64,000 nucleotides of DNA from the NCBI RefSeq assembly GCF_019977195.1, contig NZ_AP024643.1, forward strand, positions 2,790,001 to 2,854,000. The letters run 5' to 3'. A program made the translations under genes and the position numbers. Under the pieces are notes generated by a model. That model was not told where the DNA came from and searched no databases. It was given only the letters and a program-made list of their open reading frames with translations. Positions 35,854 through 45,061 of this stretch are shown piece after piece. The first letter of the stretch is position 1. Each line of letters begins with the position of its first letter. The DNA comes from Arthrobacter sp. StoSoilA2 (GTDB lineage Bacteria > Actinomycetota > Actinomycetes > Actinomycetales > Micrococcaceae).

Positions 35854-37647
35854 TTATTCGGACTTGGTCTCCGGCTTGGCCGCAGGCTTGGTTTCCGGCT
35901 TGAAGTCGACGCCGGCTTCCTTCCGCTGCTGTGCCGTAATCGGGGCAGGAGCGGCAGTCAGCGGGTCAAAGCCGTTGCCGGTCTTCGGGAAGGCGATGAC
36001 GTCGCGGATGGACTCGACACCAGCGAGCAGAGCCACTACGCGGTCCCAACCCAGTGCGATGCCGCCGTGCGGTGGCGCGCCGTACTTGAAGCCCTCCAAC
36101 AGGAAGCCGAACTTGGTCTGGGCGTCCTCCTTGTCCAGGCCCATGAGCTGGAAGACGCGTTCCTGGACTTCGCGCTCATGGATACGGATGGAGCCACCAC
36201 CGATTTCGTTGCCGTTGCACACGATGTCGTAGGCGTAGGACAGAGCCGACTCAGGATCCTTGTCAAAGGTGTCAAGGAACTCCGGCTTGGGAGAGGTGAA
36301 GGCATGGTGCACGGCTGTCCACTGCCCGGCACCCACAGCGACGTCACCGGAGGCAACTGCAGCGGCAGCGGGCTCGAACATCGGCGCGTCCACGATCCAT
36401 ACGAAGGCCCAGTCGTTGGGATCGATCAGGCCAGTGCGGTGGCCAATTTCAACACGTGCAGCGCCAAGGAGGGCCCGTGATGCGGACTTCTCGCCGGCGG
36501 CGAAGAAGATGCAGTCACCCGGCTTGGCACCAACGGCGTCGGCCAGGCCGGCCCGCTCTTCGTCGGTGAGGTTCTTGGCCACGGGGCCGGCGAGTTCGCC
36601 GTCTTCCTTGTAAAGAACGTAGGCCAGTCCCTTTGCGCCACGCTGCTTTGCCCATTCTTGCCAGGCATCCAAGGCACGGCGCGCCTGCGAAGCACCCCCT
36701 GGCATGACGACGGCGCCAACATAAGGTGCCTTGAAGACGCCGAAGTTGGTGTCCTTGAAGAACTCCGTCAACTCGGTCAGCTCCAGGCCGAAGCGCAGGT
36801 CCGGCTTGTCGGAACCGTACTTTGCCATGGCGTCCAGGTACGTCATGCGCCGGATGGGCGTGGGGACCTCGACGTCGATCAGCTGCCACAGGGCCTTCAC
36901 AATTGCTTCACCGAGCTCGATGACATCGTCCTGGTCAACGAAGCTGGCCTCGATGTCCAACTGGGTGAATTCGGGCTGGCGGTCCGCGCGGAAGTCTTCG
37001 TCACGGTAGCAGCGGGCGATCTGGTAGTACTTTTCGAATCCGCCCACCTGGAGCAGCTGCTTGAAAAGCTGCGGCGACTGCGGCAGCGCGTACCAGGAAC
37101 CCGGGGCAAGCCGGGCGGGGACGACGAAGTCGCGGGCGCCTTCCGGCGTCGAACGCGTCAACGTGGGTGTTTCAATCTCGACGTAGCCCCGCTGGTGCAG
37201 CAACTCGCGGGCAATGCGGTTTGCCTCTGAGCGGAGGCGGAGGTTCCGTGCGGGGCCAGGGCGGCGAAGGTCAAGGTAGCGGTGCTTAAGGCGCGCTTCT
37301 TCGCCCACTTCGACGTGCTCGTCGATCTGGAACGGCAGGGGGTCCGAGGTATTCAGGATGATGACCTTGTCCGCAATGACCTCGATCTCGCCGGTAGCCA
37401 GCGCAGGGTTTTCATTGCCTTCAGGACGCTTGTTGACGGTACCCGTCACCTGCAGGACGTATTCGTTCCGCAGGCCGTGGAAGACCTCTTCTTCACGGAC
37501 AACCACCTGGGCGACACCGGAAGCGTCACGAAGGTCAACGAATGCAACGCCACCGTGATCACGGCGGCGGCCCACCCAGCCGGCCAGGGTAACGGTTTGT
37601 CCAATGTGCTCGGAGCGAAGTGATCCGAGGTCATGTGTGCGCAGCAC
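35854..37647 (-). CDS. aspS: Aspartyl-tRNA synthetase
   Basis: A 597-residue class IIb synthetase of the long bacterial type. The anticodon-binding OB fold is at the N-terminus (MLRTHDLGSLRSEHIGQTVTLAGWVGRRRDHGGVAF), followed by the catalytic core with the GAD insertion, FRADRQPEFTQLDIE and GIALGWDRVVALL. I chose the GTG at 37647, with AAAGGA six bases upstream, over an ATG nine codons earlier. The C-terminus ends in a Lys/Pro/Glu tail (ETKPAAKPETKSE). Whether it also charges tRNA-Asn cannot be told here. Confidence 0.96.
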   Translation of the reverse strand: MLRTHDLGSLRSEHIGQTVTLAGWVGRRRDHGGVAFVDLRDASGVAQVVVREEEVFHGLRNEYVLQVTGTVNKRPEGNENPALATGEIEVIADKVIILNTSDPLPFQIDEHVEVGEEARLKHRYLDLRRPGPARNLRLRSEANRIARELLHQRGYVEIETPTLTRSTPEGARDFVVPARLAPGSWYALPQSPQLFKQLLQVGGFEKYYQIARCYRDEDFRADRQPEFTQLDIEASFVDQDDVIELGEAIVKALWQLIDVEVPTPIRRMTYLDAMAKYGSDKPDLRFGLELTELTEFFKDTNFGVFKAPYVGAVVMPGGASQARRALDAWQEWAKQRGAKGLAYVLYKEDGELAGPVAKNLTDEERAGLADAVGAKPGDCIFFAAGEKSASRALLGAARVEIGHRTGLIDPNDWAFVWIVDAPMFEPAAAAVASGDVAVGAGQWTAVHHAFTSPKPEFLDTFDKDPESALSYAYDIVCNGNEIGGGSIRIHEREVQERVFQLMGLDKEDAQTKFGFLLEGFKYGAPPHGGIALGWDRVVALLAGVESIRDVIAFPKTGNGFDPLTAAPAPITAQQRKEAGVDFKPETKPAAKPETKSE

Positions 37648-37743
37648 AGCATTCCTTTCAGCATGAATTTTCAAGAGATCATTGCAAAGACGATCCCGTC
37701 CGAGTTTACCCGCCCCGGCCGCGGCTGAATCACCTGGCCTGGG

Positions 37744-39105
37744 TCAGGCGGTGATGACACGGACGTGCAGATCTTCCTCCGACGGCGACCAGCTGGCCGG
37801 GTCCGCGTCCACCTGCACGCCGGACCGGATGTCCTTGACCTGGTGCTTGCCGTCATCGTCAGTGAACCAAACAAACGGAATTCCGCGACGATCCGCGAAC
37901 TTGATCTGCTTGCCGAACTTTTCAGCTTTCGCGGCAACTTCAGTAGCAATACCGCGGCCGCGAAGCTGTGCCGCGACGTCCTGTGCCGCGGACCAACTGT
38001 CGTCGTTGTTCAAAGCGACCAGGACAGCAGTGGGCACCGCACGGGTAGCCGTTGCAAGCTCCTGGCTCAGGATCCGCGAGACCAGGCGGGTGACGCCGAT
38101 GGACAGGCCGACGCCCGGGAACTTCCGGTTTCCCTTGCTGGCCAGGGCATCGTACCGGCCGCCCGAGCAAATGGAGCCAAGTTGTTCGTGTCCTACCAGG
38201 ACGGTTTCGACGACGGTTCCCGTGTAGTAGTCCAGTCCCCGGGCGATACTGAGGTCTGCGACCACCTTGCCGGGTGCGCGCTGGACGGCGGCCTCAATGA
38301 CCTGCTGGAGTTCGCTCAAGCCTTCCTCGAGAAGGTCATCAGTCACCCCAAGGGCACGTACCTGCTCCACGAACGAGGTGTCCTCGGTGCGGATGGTGGC
38401 AAGCTTGAGCGCCAGTGCCGCCTGCTCATCCGAGGCGCCAAGCTCGCTCTTGAGCAGCTCAGCGACTTTGCCTTCGCCAATCTTTTCCAGTTTGTCGATG
38501 CTCCGCAGGACTCCGGCCGTATCAGTCAGGCCAATACCGCGGTAGAAGCCCTCAGCCAGCTTGCGGTTGTTGATCCGGAGGCGGAAGTCCGGAATCGGGA
38601 GGGCGCTCAGGGCCTCGGCGATGACCAGCGCAATTTCGACGTCGTAGCGGAACGGCAACTCGCCATCGCCCACCACATCAATATCTGCCTGGGTGAATTC
38701 GCGGGCACGGCCTTCCTGCGGACGCTCACCACGCCAGACCTTCTGGATCTGGTAGCGGCGGAAGGGGAAGGCCAGATAACCCGCGTTCTCCACGACGTAG
38801 CGTGCGAAGGGAACAGTGAGGTCAAAGTGGAGGGCAAGCGCATTCGGATCAGCTTTGTCTGCCTTGTCCGTAGTGGTTGACCGGGAATCTTCTTCGTCGT
38901 CCTGAAGGCGGCTCAGGCCATAGACCTCTTTGTCGATCTCGCCTTTCCGCAGCAACTGGCCGACTGTTTCAACGGCACGCGTTTCAATGGAGGAGAAGCC
39001 GTGCAGTTCGAACGTTTTCCGGAGTGTGTCCAGCACGTGGAGCTCCACCAACCGCTCCTGGGGAAGCCACTCGGGGAATCCGGACAGGGAGGCGGTACGT
39101 GCCAT
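37744..39105 (-). CDS. hisS: Histidyl-tRNA synthetase
   Basis: A 453-residue class II synthetase. The ATP/histidine-binding motifs include FDLTVPFARYV, RYQIQKVWRGERPQEGRAREFTQADIDVVG and LDYYTGTVVETVL, with GGRYDALASKG and GVGLSIGVTRL in motif 3. A C-terminal anticodon-binding domain follows. The motif 2 region carries a Lys/Asp-rich insertion (TDKADKADPNA) typical of the actinobacterial form. The ATG is preceded by GAGGAG. It is collinear with aspS, 96 bases away, and divergent from the cyclophilin gene. Confidence 0.95.
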   Translation of the reverse strand: MARTASLSGFPEWLPQERLVELHVLDTLRKTFELHGFSSIETRAVETVGQLLRKGEIDKEVYGLSRLQDDEEDSRSTTTDKADKADPNALALHFDLTVPFARYVVENAGYLAFPFRRYQIQKVWRGERPQEGRAREFTQADIDVVGDGELPFRYDVEIALVIAEALSALPIPDFRLRINNRKLAEGFYRGIGLTDTAGVLRSIDKLEKIGEGKVAELLKSELGASDEQAALALKLATIRTEDTSFVEQVRALGVTDDLLEEGLSELQQVIEAAVQRAPGKVVADLSIARGLDYYTGTVVETVLVGHEQLGSICSGGRYDALASKGNRKFPGVGLSIGVTRLVSRILSQELATATRAVPTAVLVALNNDDSWSAAQDVAAQLRGRGIATEVAAKAEKFGKQIKFADRRGIPFVWFTDDDGKHQVKDIRSGVQVDADPASWSPSEEDLHVRVITA

Positions 39106-39312
39106 GGTGGATAAATCTCCTCGATGAAAGCTGACTCAGGAATGAGCACCGCAGCTTTAAAGGCCTTTTCGGCGATTATGGGGCGGGCGTCCAGCCGGTC
39201 ATGCATAAACTATGTGCGGCAGCCAGTTTATGCTTTCCGCGCGTGCACATCTAATGCAGCATGCCCGGTCCCTGCAGGCGGCCGGCGAACGTGGACACAA
39301 TCAGGAGGACTC

Positions 39313-40107
39313 TTGGCAACAAGGTCGCGGGATGACCGCGAAGCGAGACGCCGCATCCGGCAGATGGAAGCCAAGCGTGCCCTGCGGCAGGAACAGGGCA
39401 AGCGGCGCAAACGCGACAACACTGTTGCCATCGGCGCGGGCGCCGCGGCTGTGATCCTCGCGGTGGTACTGCAACTTACTGTTTTCAGTTCCAACCCCAC
39501 TGAGGCAGAGTTCGCCGCCGCAGAGGCCGGACTGAACTCCCCGTCGGCCTCTCCTTCGGCCTCCAACAGCGCAGACATACCCAGCCCGGACACCGCAGCC
39601 GGTAAGACCTTCACCGGTGAGCTCGCACTGAACAGCGGCGTTGTGGGATTGGAACTGAACGGAACTGCTGCACCCCAGGCGGCGGCCGTCATCAAGTCCC
39701 TCACCGATGCCGGCTACTACAACGGCGCCTTCTGCCACCGCCTGACAACGTCCGATACGTTCGGCCTCCTGCAATGCGGAGCCAAGTCCGAAGACGGCTC
39801 AGATGATCCCAATTACCGCTGGGGTCCCCTGGAGAACACACCAACGGACAACACATACCCGGCTGGAACAATCGCCGTCGCCCGTTCGGGAAACAACGCC
39901 TACGGCAACGGTCATCAGTTCTTCATTGTGTATAAGGACACGACAATTCCTGCGGACGCGGCCGGTGGTTACACAGTGGTCGGCAAAGTCACCAGTGGTT
40001 TGGACGTGGTCACGAAAATCGCTGCGGCCGGCCTGAAACCGGGCGAAAACGCGACCGACGGCGCCCCTGTGGCACCTGTCACGATAGACTCGTTTTCTCT
40101 GAAGTAA
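39313..40107 (+). CDS. Membrane-anchored cyclophilin-type peptidyl-prolyl isomerase
   Basis: 264 residues. A basic 35-residue N-terminus is followed by one membrane helix (VAIGAGAAAVILAVVLQLTVF, about 38-57), a Ser/Pro/Ala linker and an extracytoplasmic cyclophilin domain (AGYYNGAFCHRLTTSDTFGLLQCG ... GNGHQFFIVYKDTTIP ... VVGKVTSGLDVVTKI). It probably assists folding of exported proteins. The start is TTG at 39313, with AGGAGG four bases upstream. No in-frame ATG exists near. The 207-base divergent gap to hisS holds the promoters of both; no other gene was seen in it. Confidence 0.88.
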   Translation: MATRSRDDREARRRIRQMEAKRALRQEQGKRRKRDNTVAIGAGAAAVILAVVLQLTVFSSNPTEAEFAAAEAGLNSPSASPSASNSADIPSPDTAAGKTFTGELALNSGVVGLELNGTAAPQAAAVIKSLTDAGYYNGAFCHRLTTSDTFGLLQCGAKSEDGSDDPNYRWGPLENTPTDNTYPAGTIAVARSGNNAYGNGHQFFIVYKDTTIPADAAGGYTVVGKVTSGLDVVTKIAAAGLKPGENATDGAPVAPVTIDSFSLK

Positions 40108-40173
40108 CCAGCCTTTGGCCCCGGTCCGGGGTGCAGTACCTTAGCAGTCCCTCCAAGCGAAAGACTTTTAGCG

Positions 40174-41793
40174 GTGACAGACAGTCAGAAATCCGACGAA
40201 ACAGCAGTAGTGGCCAACCAAGACGCAGTCGAGGCAAACAGCCCGAACGGCGCTGAAGCTGCACCTGCGACTGAACAAACTCCCGCAGTTGCGGCCGACG
40301 AAACACCGGCAGCAACCGAGGCCCCTGCCGCTGAAGAAACGCCTGCGACAGAAGGAACGCCTGCACCAGCGGCTGAGGCGGCACCCGCAGCGGAGGAAGC
40401 ACCAGCGGCTGAGGCGGCACCCGCAGCGGAGGAAGCCAAGCCTGCCGATTCGCGTCCTACTCCTTCCCCGGCTGCCTTCGCGGCCCGCCCGAAGGCGCCT
40501 GCCGCCGTCGTTCCCGCTGCGCCTGCAGTGTCTGCCGCCTCGCTTGCAGAGGCAGCCAAGTGGGGACGCGCCGAAGGTGACGGCCACGTATTCCTCACTT
40601 TGGATGGCGAAGAGATTGCCGTTGGCCAGTATCCCGGTGTCAGCCCTGACGAAGCCCTGGGCTACTTCGCCCGGAAGTACGACGACGTCATTGCCCAGAT
40701 AGTCCTGCTGGAACACCGCGTGGAATCCAAAGCCCCGGCAACGGACATGCAGAAGACGGTGACCCACCTCCGCGAGCAGCTCGCAGAGCGCAACATGGTG
40801 GGCGATATCCGTTCGGCCGAAGCACGCCTGGACACGCTGTCCGAACAGATCGCCGAGCTGGAAAAGTCCGAGAAAGCGGCCCATGAAGCCGTCCGCGCCA
40901 ACGAGCTTGCTGCGCGCGAAGCCATCGTGGCAGAGGCGGAGTCCATCGCTGGCCAGGATCCTGCGCAAATCCAATGGAAGACGTCCAGTGCGCGAATGAA
41001 CGAACTCTTCGAGACGTGGAAGGCTGCGCAGAAGAGCGGTGTCCGTCTTGGCCGGAGCAATGAAGACGCGCTTTGGAAGCGCTTCCGCTCGGCACGCACT
41101 GTATTCGATCGCCATCGCCGCGCGTACTTCTCGCAGCTGGACAGCAACAATTCTGCGGCCAAGGTGGCCAAGGAAGCGTTGATCGCAGAGGCCGAGGCGC
41201 TTTCCTCTTCCACTGACTGGGGTTACGCCGCCGGTGAATACCGCAGGCTCATGGATCAGTGGAAGGCCACCCCGCGCGCCAGCCGCAAGGATGACGACGC
41301 CCTCTGGGGCCGTTTCCGGGCCGCGCAGGATGTGTTCTTCAGCAACCGGCAGGCTGCGAACGACCAGATCGACCAGGAGTACACCGCCAACCTTGCAGTG
41401 AAGGAGCAGCTGGTAGCTGAGGCCCAGGCGCTGCTGCCGATCAACGATCTCAACGCAACCAAGAAGGCCCTGCAGTCCATTCGTGACCGCTGGGAAGATG
41501 CCGGCAAGGTCCCGAGGGCGGACATGGGCCGCATCGAGGCCGGCCTTCGCAAGGTGGAGGACGCAGTCCGCGAGGCTGAGGAGGAGAAGTGGCGCCGGAG
41601 CAATCCGGAGACCAAGGCCCGCACCAACAGCGCTTTGTCGCAGCTTGAGTCCGCGATTGCCGGGCTCAAGGAGGATCTGGAGAAAGCTGAAAAAGCCGGA
41701 GACCAGCGCCGCATCAAGGCTGCGCGGGAAGCTCTTGAAGCACGTCAGGCGTGGCTGGACCAGATCCAGCGCTCAGCGAGCGACCTCGCCTGA
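40174..41793 (+). CDS. DUF349-repeat coiled-coil protein
   Basis: 539 residues. The N-terminal 110 residues are Ala/Pro/Glu-rich and low-complexity, partly encoded by an exact 36-bp duplication. Next is a short globular segment (WGRAEGDGHVFLTLDGEEIAVGQYPG). Three DUF349-type helical repeats then each centre on a W-K or W-x-R/K motif (ELFETWKAAQKSGVRLGRSNEDALWKRFRSARTVF; YRRLMDQWKATPRASRKDDDALWGRFRAAQDVF; LQSIRDRWEDAGKVPRADMGRIEAGLRKVED). It is probably cytoplasmic. Function is unknown. The GTG start has only a weak ribosome site. It follows the cyclophilin gene by 66 bases. Confidence 0.88.
   Translation: MTDSQKSDETAVVANQDAVEANSPNGAEAAPATEQTPAVAADETPAATEAPAAEETPATEGTPAPAAEAAPAAEEAPAAEAAPAAEEAKPADSRPTPSPAAFAARPKAPAAVVPAAPAVSAASLAEAAKWGRAEGDGHVFLTLDGEEIAVGQYPGVSPDEALGYFARKYDDVIAQIVLLEHRVESKAPATDMQKTVTHLREQLAERNMVGDIRSAEARLDTLSEQIAELEKSEKAAHEAVRANELAAREAIVAEAESIAGQDPAQIQWKTSSARMNELFETWKAAQKSGVRLGRSNEDALWKRFRSARTVFDRHRRAYFSQLDSNNSAAKVAKEALIAEAEALSSSTDWGYAAGEYRRLMDQWKATPRASRKDDDALWGRFRAAQDVFFSNRQAANDQIDQEYTANLAVKEQLVAEAQALLPINDLNATKKALQSIRDRWEDAGKVPRADMGRIEAGLRKVEDAVREAEEEKWRRSNPETKARTNSALSQLESAIAGLKEDLEKAEKAGDQRRIKAAREALEARQAWLDQIQRSASDLA
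40363..40436. repeat. Exact 36-bp tandem duplication in the DUF349 gene
   Basis: The 38-base sequence 40363-40400 recurs identically at 40399-40436, giving a period of 36. It encodes two copies of the 12-residue unit AAEAAPAAEEAP in the disordered N-terminal tail. Absence of synonymous differences suggests a recent duplication. Confidence 0.9.
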
Positions 41794-41830
41794 CGCAGCC
41801 TTGGGTTCATGTTGAGCCCCTGTTTATCTG

Positions 41831-41872
41831 CAGGCCCTGTACCGGTTATCCACATGACCGGTGCAGGGCCTG
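41831..41872. repeat. Long inverted repeat downstream of the DUF349 gene
   Basis: CAGGCCCTGTACCGGT (41831-41846) and ACCGGTGCAGGGCCTG (41857-41872) form a 15-bp stem with one T-G wobble (or T/G mismatch) around TATCCACATG. There is no T-run on the plus strand (TACTGTTG follows). It could be a Rho-assisted or processing hairpin after the DUF349 gene, or a regulatory site for the next gene, which starts 34 bases on. Confidence 0.7.
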
Positions 41873-41906
41873 TACTGTTGCGGCCAGGACACGGAATGAT
41901 CAATGA

Positions 41907-42509
41907 ATGGTCCCACCCGTCACAGCCCCGCAACTGCAGGAACCCGTGCTTGCCGAGCTCTACGCACCCAGCCGCATCTTCACCTGGCCTGAATTGCAGG
42001 GCATGGCACAGGATGGCATCCTGCTTCCCTTGTACGGCAGGAGCTATGCGTCGCCCGGCGTTGCAGTCACGCCCCGCCTCCGCGCCCGTGCAGCTGCCCT
42101 GACTGTCCCGGACAGGATGCGCACCAAGGTGGTGGCGGGCAGGCTTACCGCGGCCTGGATCTACGGGTGTGCGAGCCCTCCGGAGCGGTTATCACTCCTG
42201 GTGGATGCCAAGCATCGTATCTCCAGCGTGCGCAGCGCCCGGGGGTGCAACCTCCATGAGGTCCGGCTTGGCCAACTGGACGTTGTAAGCGTTGGTGGCA
42301 TGCTGGTGAGCAGCCCCCTGCGAACAGCAGCGGACATTGCCCTGCACGTTGAGCCGGACCAGGCCGTGCCGGCACTGCGGCGACTCCTGGACGACCCCGA
42401 TCTGGGCATCAGGCTCCGTTTGCTCACCCTTGCCGTGGAGGCAGCGCCGCGGGTTCCCCACAAGAAGCGTGCGCTCGCTACGCTCGCACGGCTCGTGTCC
42501 CCGAACTAG
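41907..42509 (+). CDS. AbiEi-antitoxin-like protein, orphan
   Basis: 200 residues. The layout resembles AbiEi / type IV antitoxin-like proteins: an N-terminal winged-helix-like segment (FTWPELQGMAQDGILLPLYGRSYASPG), a middle part (LTAAWIYGCASPPERLSLLVDAKHR), and a C-terminal helical part (SSPLRTAADIALHVEPDQAVPALRRLL). No nucleotidyltransferase (AbiEii) toxin gene is adjacent. Such orphans are abundant in actinobacteria and may be plain DNA-binding regulators. The ATG at 41907 has no strong ribosome site. Its stop overlaps the convergent relA stop in a shared CTAG. Confidence 0.65.
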   Translation: MVPPVTAPQLQEPVLAELYAPSRIFTWPELQGMAQDGILLPLYGRSYASPGVAVTPRLRARAAALTVPDRMRTKVVAGRLTAAWIYGCASPPERLSLLVDAKHRISSVRSARGCNLHEVRLGQLDVVSVGGMLVSSPLRTAADIALHVEPDQAVPALRRLLDDPDLGIRLRLLTLAVEAAPRVPHKKRALATLARLVSPN

Positions 42510-44914
42510 CTCCTGCGCCTGTTACCCGTGGTGCGGTACACATCGAAGACCCCGTCAATACGCCGCACCGCGCTGAGAACATGGTGCAAATACTTTGGGT
42601 CACCCATTTCGAAAGCAAATTTGGAGATCGCCACCCGGTCGCTTGAGGTGTGCACCGAAGCCGCAAGGATGTTCACATGGTTTTCAGACAGGACACGCGT
42701 GACATCGGACAGGAGTGACTTCCTGTCCAAGGCTTCCACCTGAATCTCCACCAGGAAGACGCTGGACTGTGTTGGTGCCCACTCGACCTCGACGATCCTG
42801 TCCGGCTGATCACGCAACCCGGAGACGTTGGTGCAATCAGTCCTATGGACCGACACGCCGGAACCGCGGGTGACAAATCCAAGAATGGGGTCAGGGGGCA
42901 CAGGGGTGCAGCATCGGGCCAGTTTGACCCACACGTCTCCCACGCCGCGAACAATGACACCGGAATCGGAAAACTTGGACTTGGCTACCTGCGTAGGAAT
43001 GCTGACCTCATCAAGGTCCTCATCCGGGGTCTCGTGTCCACCAAGGTGCTCTACGAGCTTCTCCATGACGGACTGGGCAGACGTGTGCCCGTCACCCACT
43101 CCTGCGTACAGACCGGAGATGTCTACGTAGTGGAAGTCCTCGGCGACGGCAGACAGCGCATCATGCGTCATGAGTCGCTGCAGTGGGAGGTTCTGCTTTC
43201 GCATTGCCCGCGTCAGCATATCCTTGCCGCGGTCAATCGCTTCCTCACGGCGTTCCTTGGTGAACCACTGGCGGATCTTGTTCCGGGCCCGTGCCGACTT
43301 GACGAAGTGTTGCCAGTCCTGGCTCGGACCCGCCCCCTCGGCCTTGGAGGTGAAGATCTCCACCCAGTCGCCATGGTTCAGTTCACTGTTGAGCGGCACA
43401 AGCTTGCCGTTAACGCGGGCTCCGATGGTCCGGTGCCCCACTTCCGTATGAACCGCGTACGCAAAGTCAACAGGGGTCGATCCAGCAGGCAAGGCCATGA
43501 CTTCGCCCTTGGGCGTGAAGACGAAGACTTCCCGTGCGTTGATCTCGTACCTGAGTGAATCAAGAAATTCGCCCGGGTCCGAAGTTTCCTGCTGCCAGTC
43601 CACCAAGGACCGCAGCCAGCCCATATCGCCGTCGCGTGGGCTGCCCGGGCCCACCGCAGTACGGTTGGGTTGGTCCTTGTATTTCCAGTGGGCTGCGACG
43701 CCGTACTCCGCCCGGCGGTGCATCTCATGGGTGCGGATCTGGATTTCCACGGGCTTTCCACCCGGGCCGATGACCGTGGTGTGAAGGGACTGGTACATGT
43801 TGAACTTCGGCATGGCGATGTAGTCCTTGAACCGCCCTGGGAGAGGGTTCCATCGCGAGTGCAGGGTACCAAGTGCCGCGTAACAATCCCGCACCGAATC
43901 AACCAGGACGCGAACGCCCATGAGGTCGTTGATGTCGTCAAAGTCCTTGTCGCGGACGATCATCTTCTGGTAGATCGAGTAGTAGTGCTTGGGCCGGCCG
44001 GTAATGGTCGCCTTGATCCGCGCAGTCCGAAGATCATCGGCAATCTGGTTGCGGATGACGCTCAGGCTCTTCTCACGTTCGGGTGTGCGGTCCCCCACCA
44101 TGCGGACGATTTCTTCGTACACCTTGGGGTAGAGCGCCGCGAAGGACAGATCCTCCAGCTCCCACTTGATGGTGTTCATACCCAGGCGGTGTGCAAGGGG
44201 AGCGAAGATCTCCAGCGTTTCGCGGGCTTTACGGGACGAGGATTCTGCCGAAACGAACCGCCACGTACGGGCATTGTGGAGGCGATCGGCAAGTTTGATC
44301 ATCAGGACACGGATGTCCTTGGCCATGGCCACGACCATCTTGCGGACCGTCTCCGACTGGGCCGCTTCGCCGAAGCTGACCTTGTCCAGTTTGGTCACGC
44401 CGTCCACAAGCATGGCAACTTCCGGGCCGAAGTCGCGGGTGAGGTCATTCAGTGTGTAGGGGGTGTCCTCCACGGTGTCGTGGAGCAACGCAGCGGCCAG
44501 GGTGGTCCCTGTCATCCCGAGCTCAGCAAGGATGGTGGCTACTGCCACCGGGTGGGTGATGTACGGATCACCACTCTTGCGCTTCTGCCCCTGGTGGCTG
44601 CGCTCTGCTACCGCGAATGCGCGCTGAATGAGGTCGAAGTCTTCTTTGGGGTTGTTGGCCCGCACCGTTCGCAGGAGCGGTTCCAGAATCGGCGAGTACG
44701 GCGCCATCCCCCGGCCGGTCAACCGCGCAAGCCTGGATCGCGTGCGCTCCCGGCGACCCGGAAAGGTTGGACGCACGCCGGGAGTATCGACTGGAACCGT
44801 ACCAGCAGTCCGTCCAGCCACGCTTGTTGCCGGAACCGTCACACCGTGGTGACTGTCCTCCCCGCCCGTCGGTGGTGCCGACGTCGCACGTTCTTCCACA
44901 GAAGTACCCCTCAC
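42506..44914 (-). CDS. relA: Bifunctional (p)ppGpp synthetase/hydrolase RelA/SpoT (Rel)
   Basis: An 802-residue stringent-response enzyme. The HD hydrolase domain has HDTVEDTPYTLNDL. The synthetase has DFDDINDLMGVRVLVDSVRDCYAALG and MPKFNMYQSLHTTVIGPGGKPVEIQIRTHEMHRRAEYGVAAHWKYK. Then come a TGS domain (VFTPKGEVMALPAGSTPVDFAY), a conserved Cys/RIS region (VKLARCCTPVPPDPILGFVTRGSGVSVHRTDC) and a C-terminal ACT domain. Both activities look intact. A non-conserved N-terminal extension of about 70 residues is present. The GTG at 44914 has a poor ribosome site, and a GTG five codons later, after GAGGGG, is an alternative start. Confidence 0.95.
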   Translation of the reverse strand: MRGTSVEERATSAPPTGGEDSHHGVTVPATSVAGRTAGTVPVDTPGVRPTFPGRRERTRSRLARLTGRGMAPYSPILEPLLRTVRANNPKEDFDLIQRAFAVAERSHQGQKRKSGDPYITHPVAVATILAELGMTGTTLAAALLHDTVEDTPYTLNDLTRDFGPEVAMLVDGVTKLDKVSFGEAAQSETVRKMVVAMAKDIRVLMIKLADRLHNARTWRFVSAESSSRKARETLEIFAPLAHRLGMNTIKWELEDLSFAALYPKVYEEIVRMVGDRTPEREKSLSVIRNQIADDLRTARIKATITGRPKHYYSIYQKMIVRDKDFDDINDLMGVRVLVDSVRDCYAALGTLHSRWNPLPGRFKDYIAMPKFNMYQSLHTTVIGPGGKPVEIQIRTHEMHRRAEYGVAAHWKYKDQPNRTAVGPGSPRDGDMGWLRSLVDWQQETSDPGEFLDSLRYEINAREVFVFTPKGEVMALPAGSTPVDFAYAVHTEVGHRTIGARVNGKLVPLNSELNHGDWVEIFTSKAEGAGPSQDWQHFVKSARARNKIRQWFTKERREEAIDRGKDMLTRAMRKQNLPLQRLMTHDALSAVAEDFHYVDISGLYAGVGDGHTSAQSVMEKLVEHLGGHETPDEDLDEVSIPTQVAKSKFSDSGVIVRGVGDVWVKLARCCTPVPPDPILGFVTRGSGVSVHRTDCTNVSGLRDQPDRIVEVEWAPTQSSVFLVEIQVEALDRKSLLSDVTRVLSENHVNILAASVHTSSDRVAISKFAFEMGDPKYLHHVLSAVRRIDGVFDVYRTTGNRRRS

Positions 44915-45001
44915 GACCTATTTAATTCTTCCAGTCTATTCCCGCAGGCGAATGCTTCCGCAACCGGACAGCACATGACGCGCGCCCCGGCAAGTCAACG
45001 A

Positions 45002-45034
45002 GAAAGGACCCCGCTGGAAAGCGGGGTCCTTTTC
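45002..45034. terminator. Intrinsic terminator after secF
   Basis: AAAGGACCCCGCT (45003-45015) pairs perfectly with AGCGGGGTCCTTT (45020-45032) around GGAA. T-runs flank both ends, so it can act for secF on the minus strand and shield relA's upstream region. Gap 44915-45061 holds this hairpin and presumably the relA promoter. Confidence 0.85.
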
Positions 45035-45061
45035 CAGCGCGTAATGCCTGATGGAAAGAGC

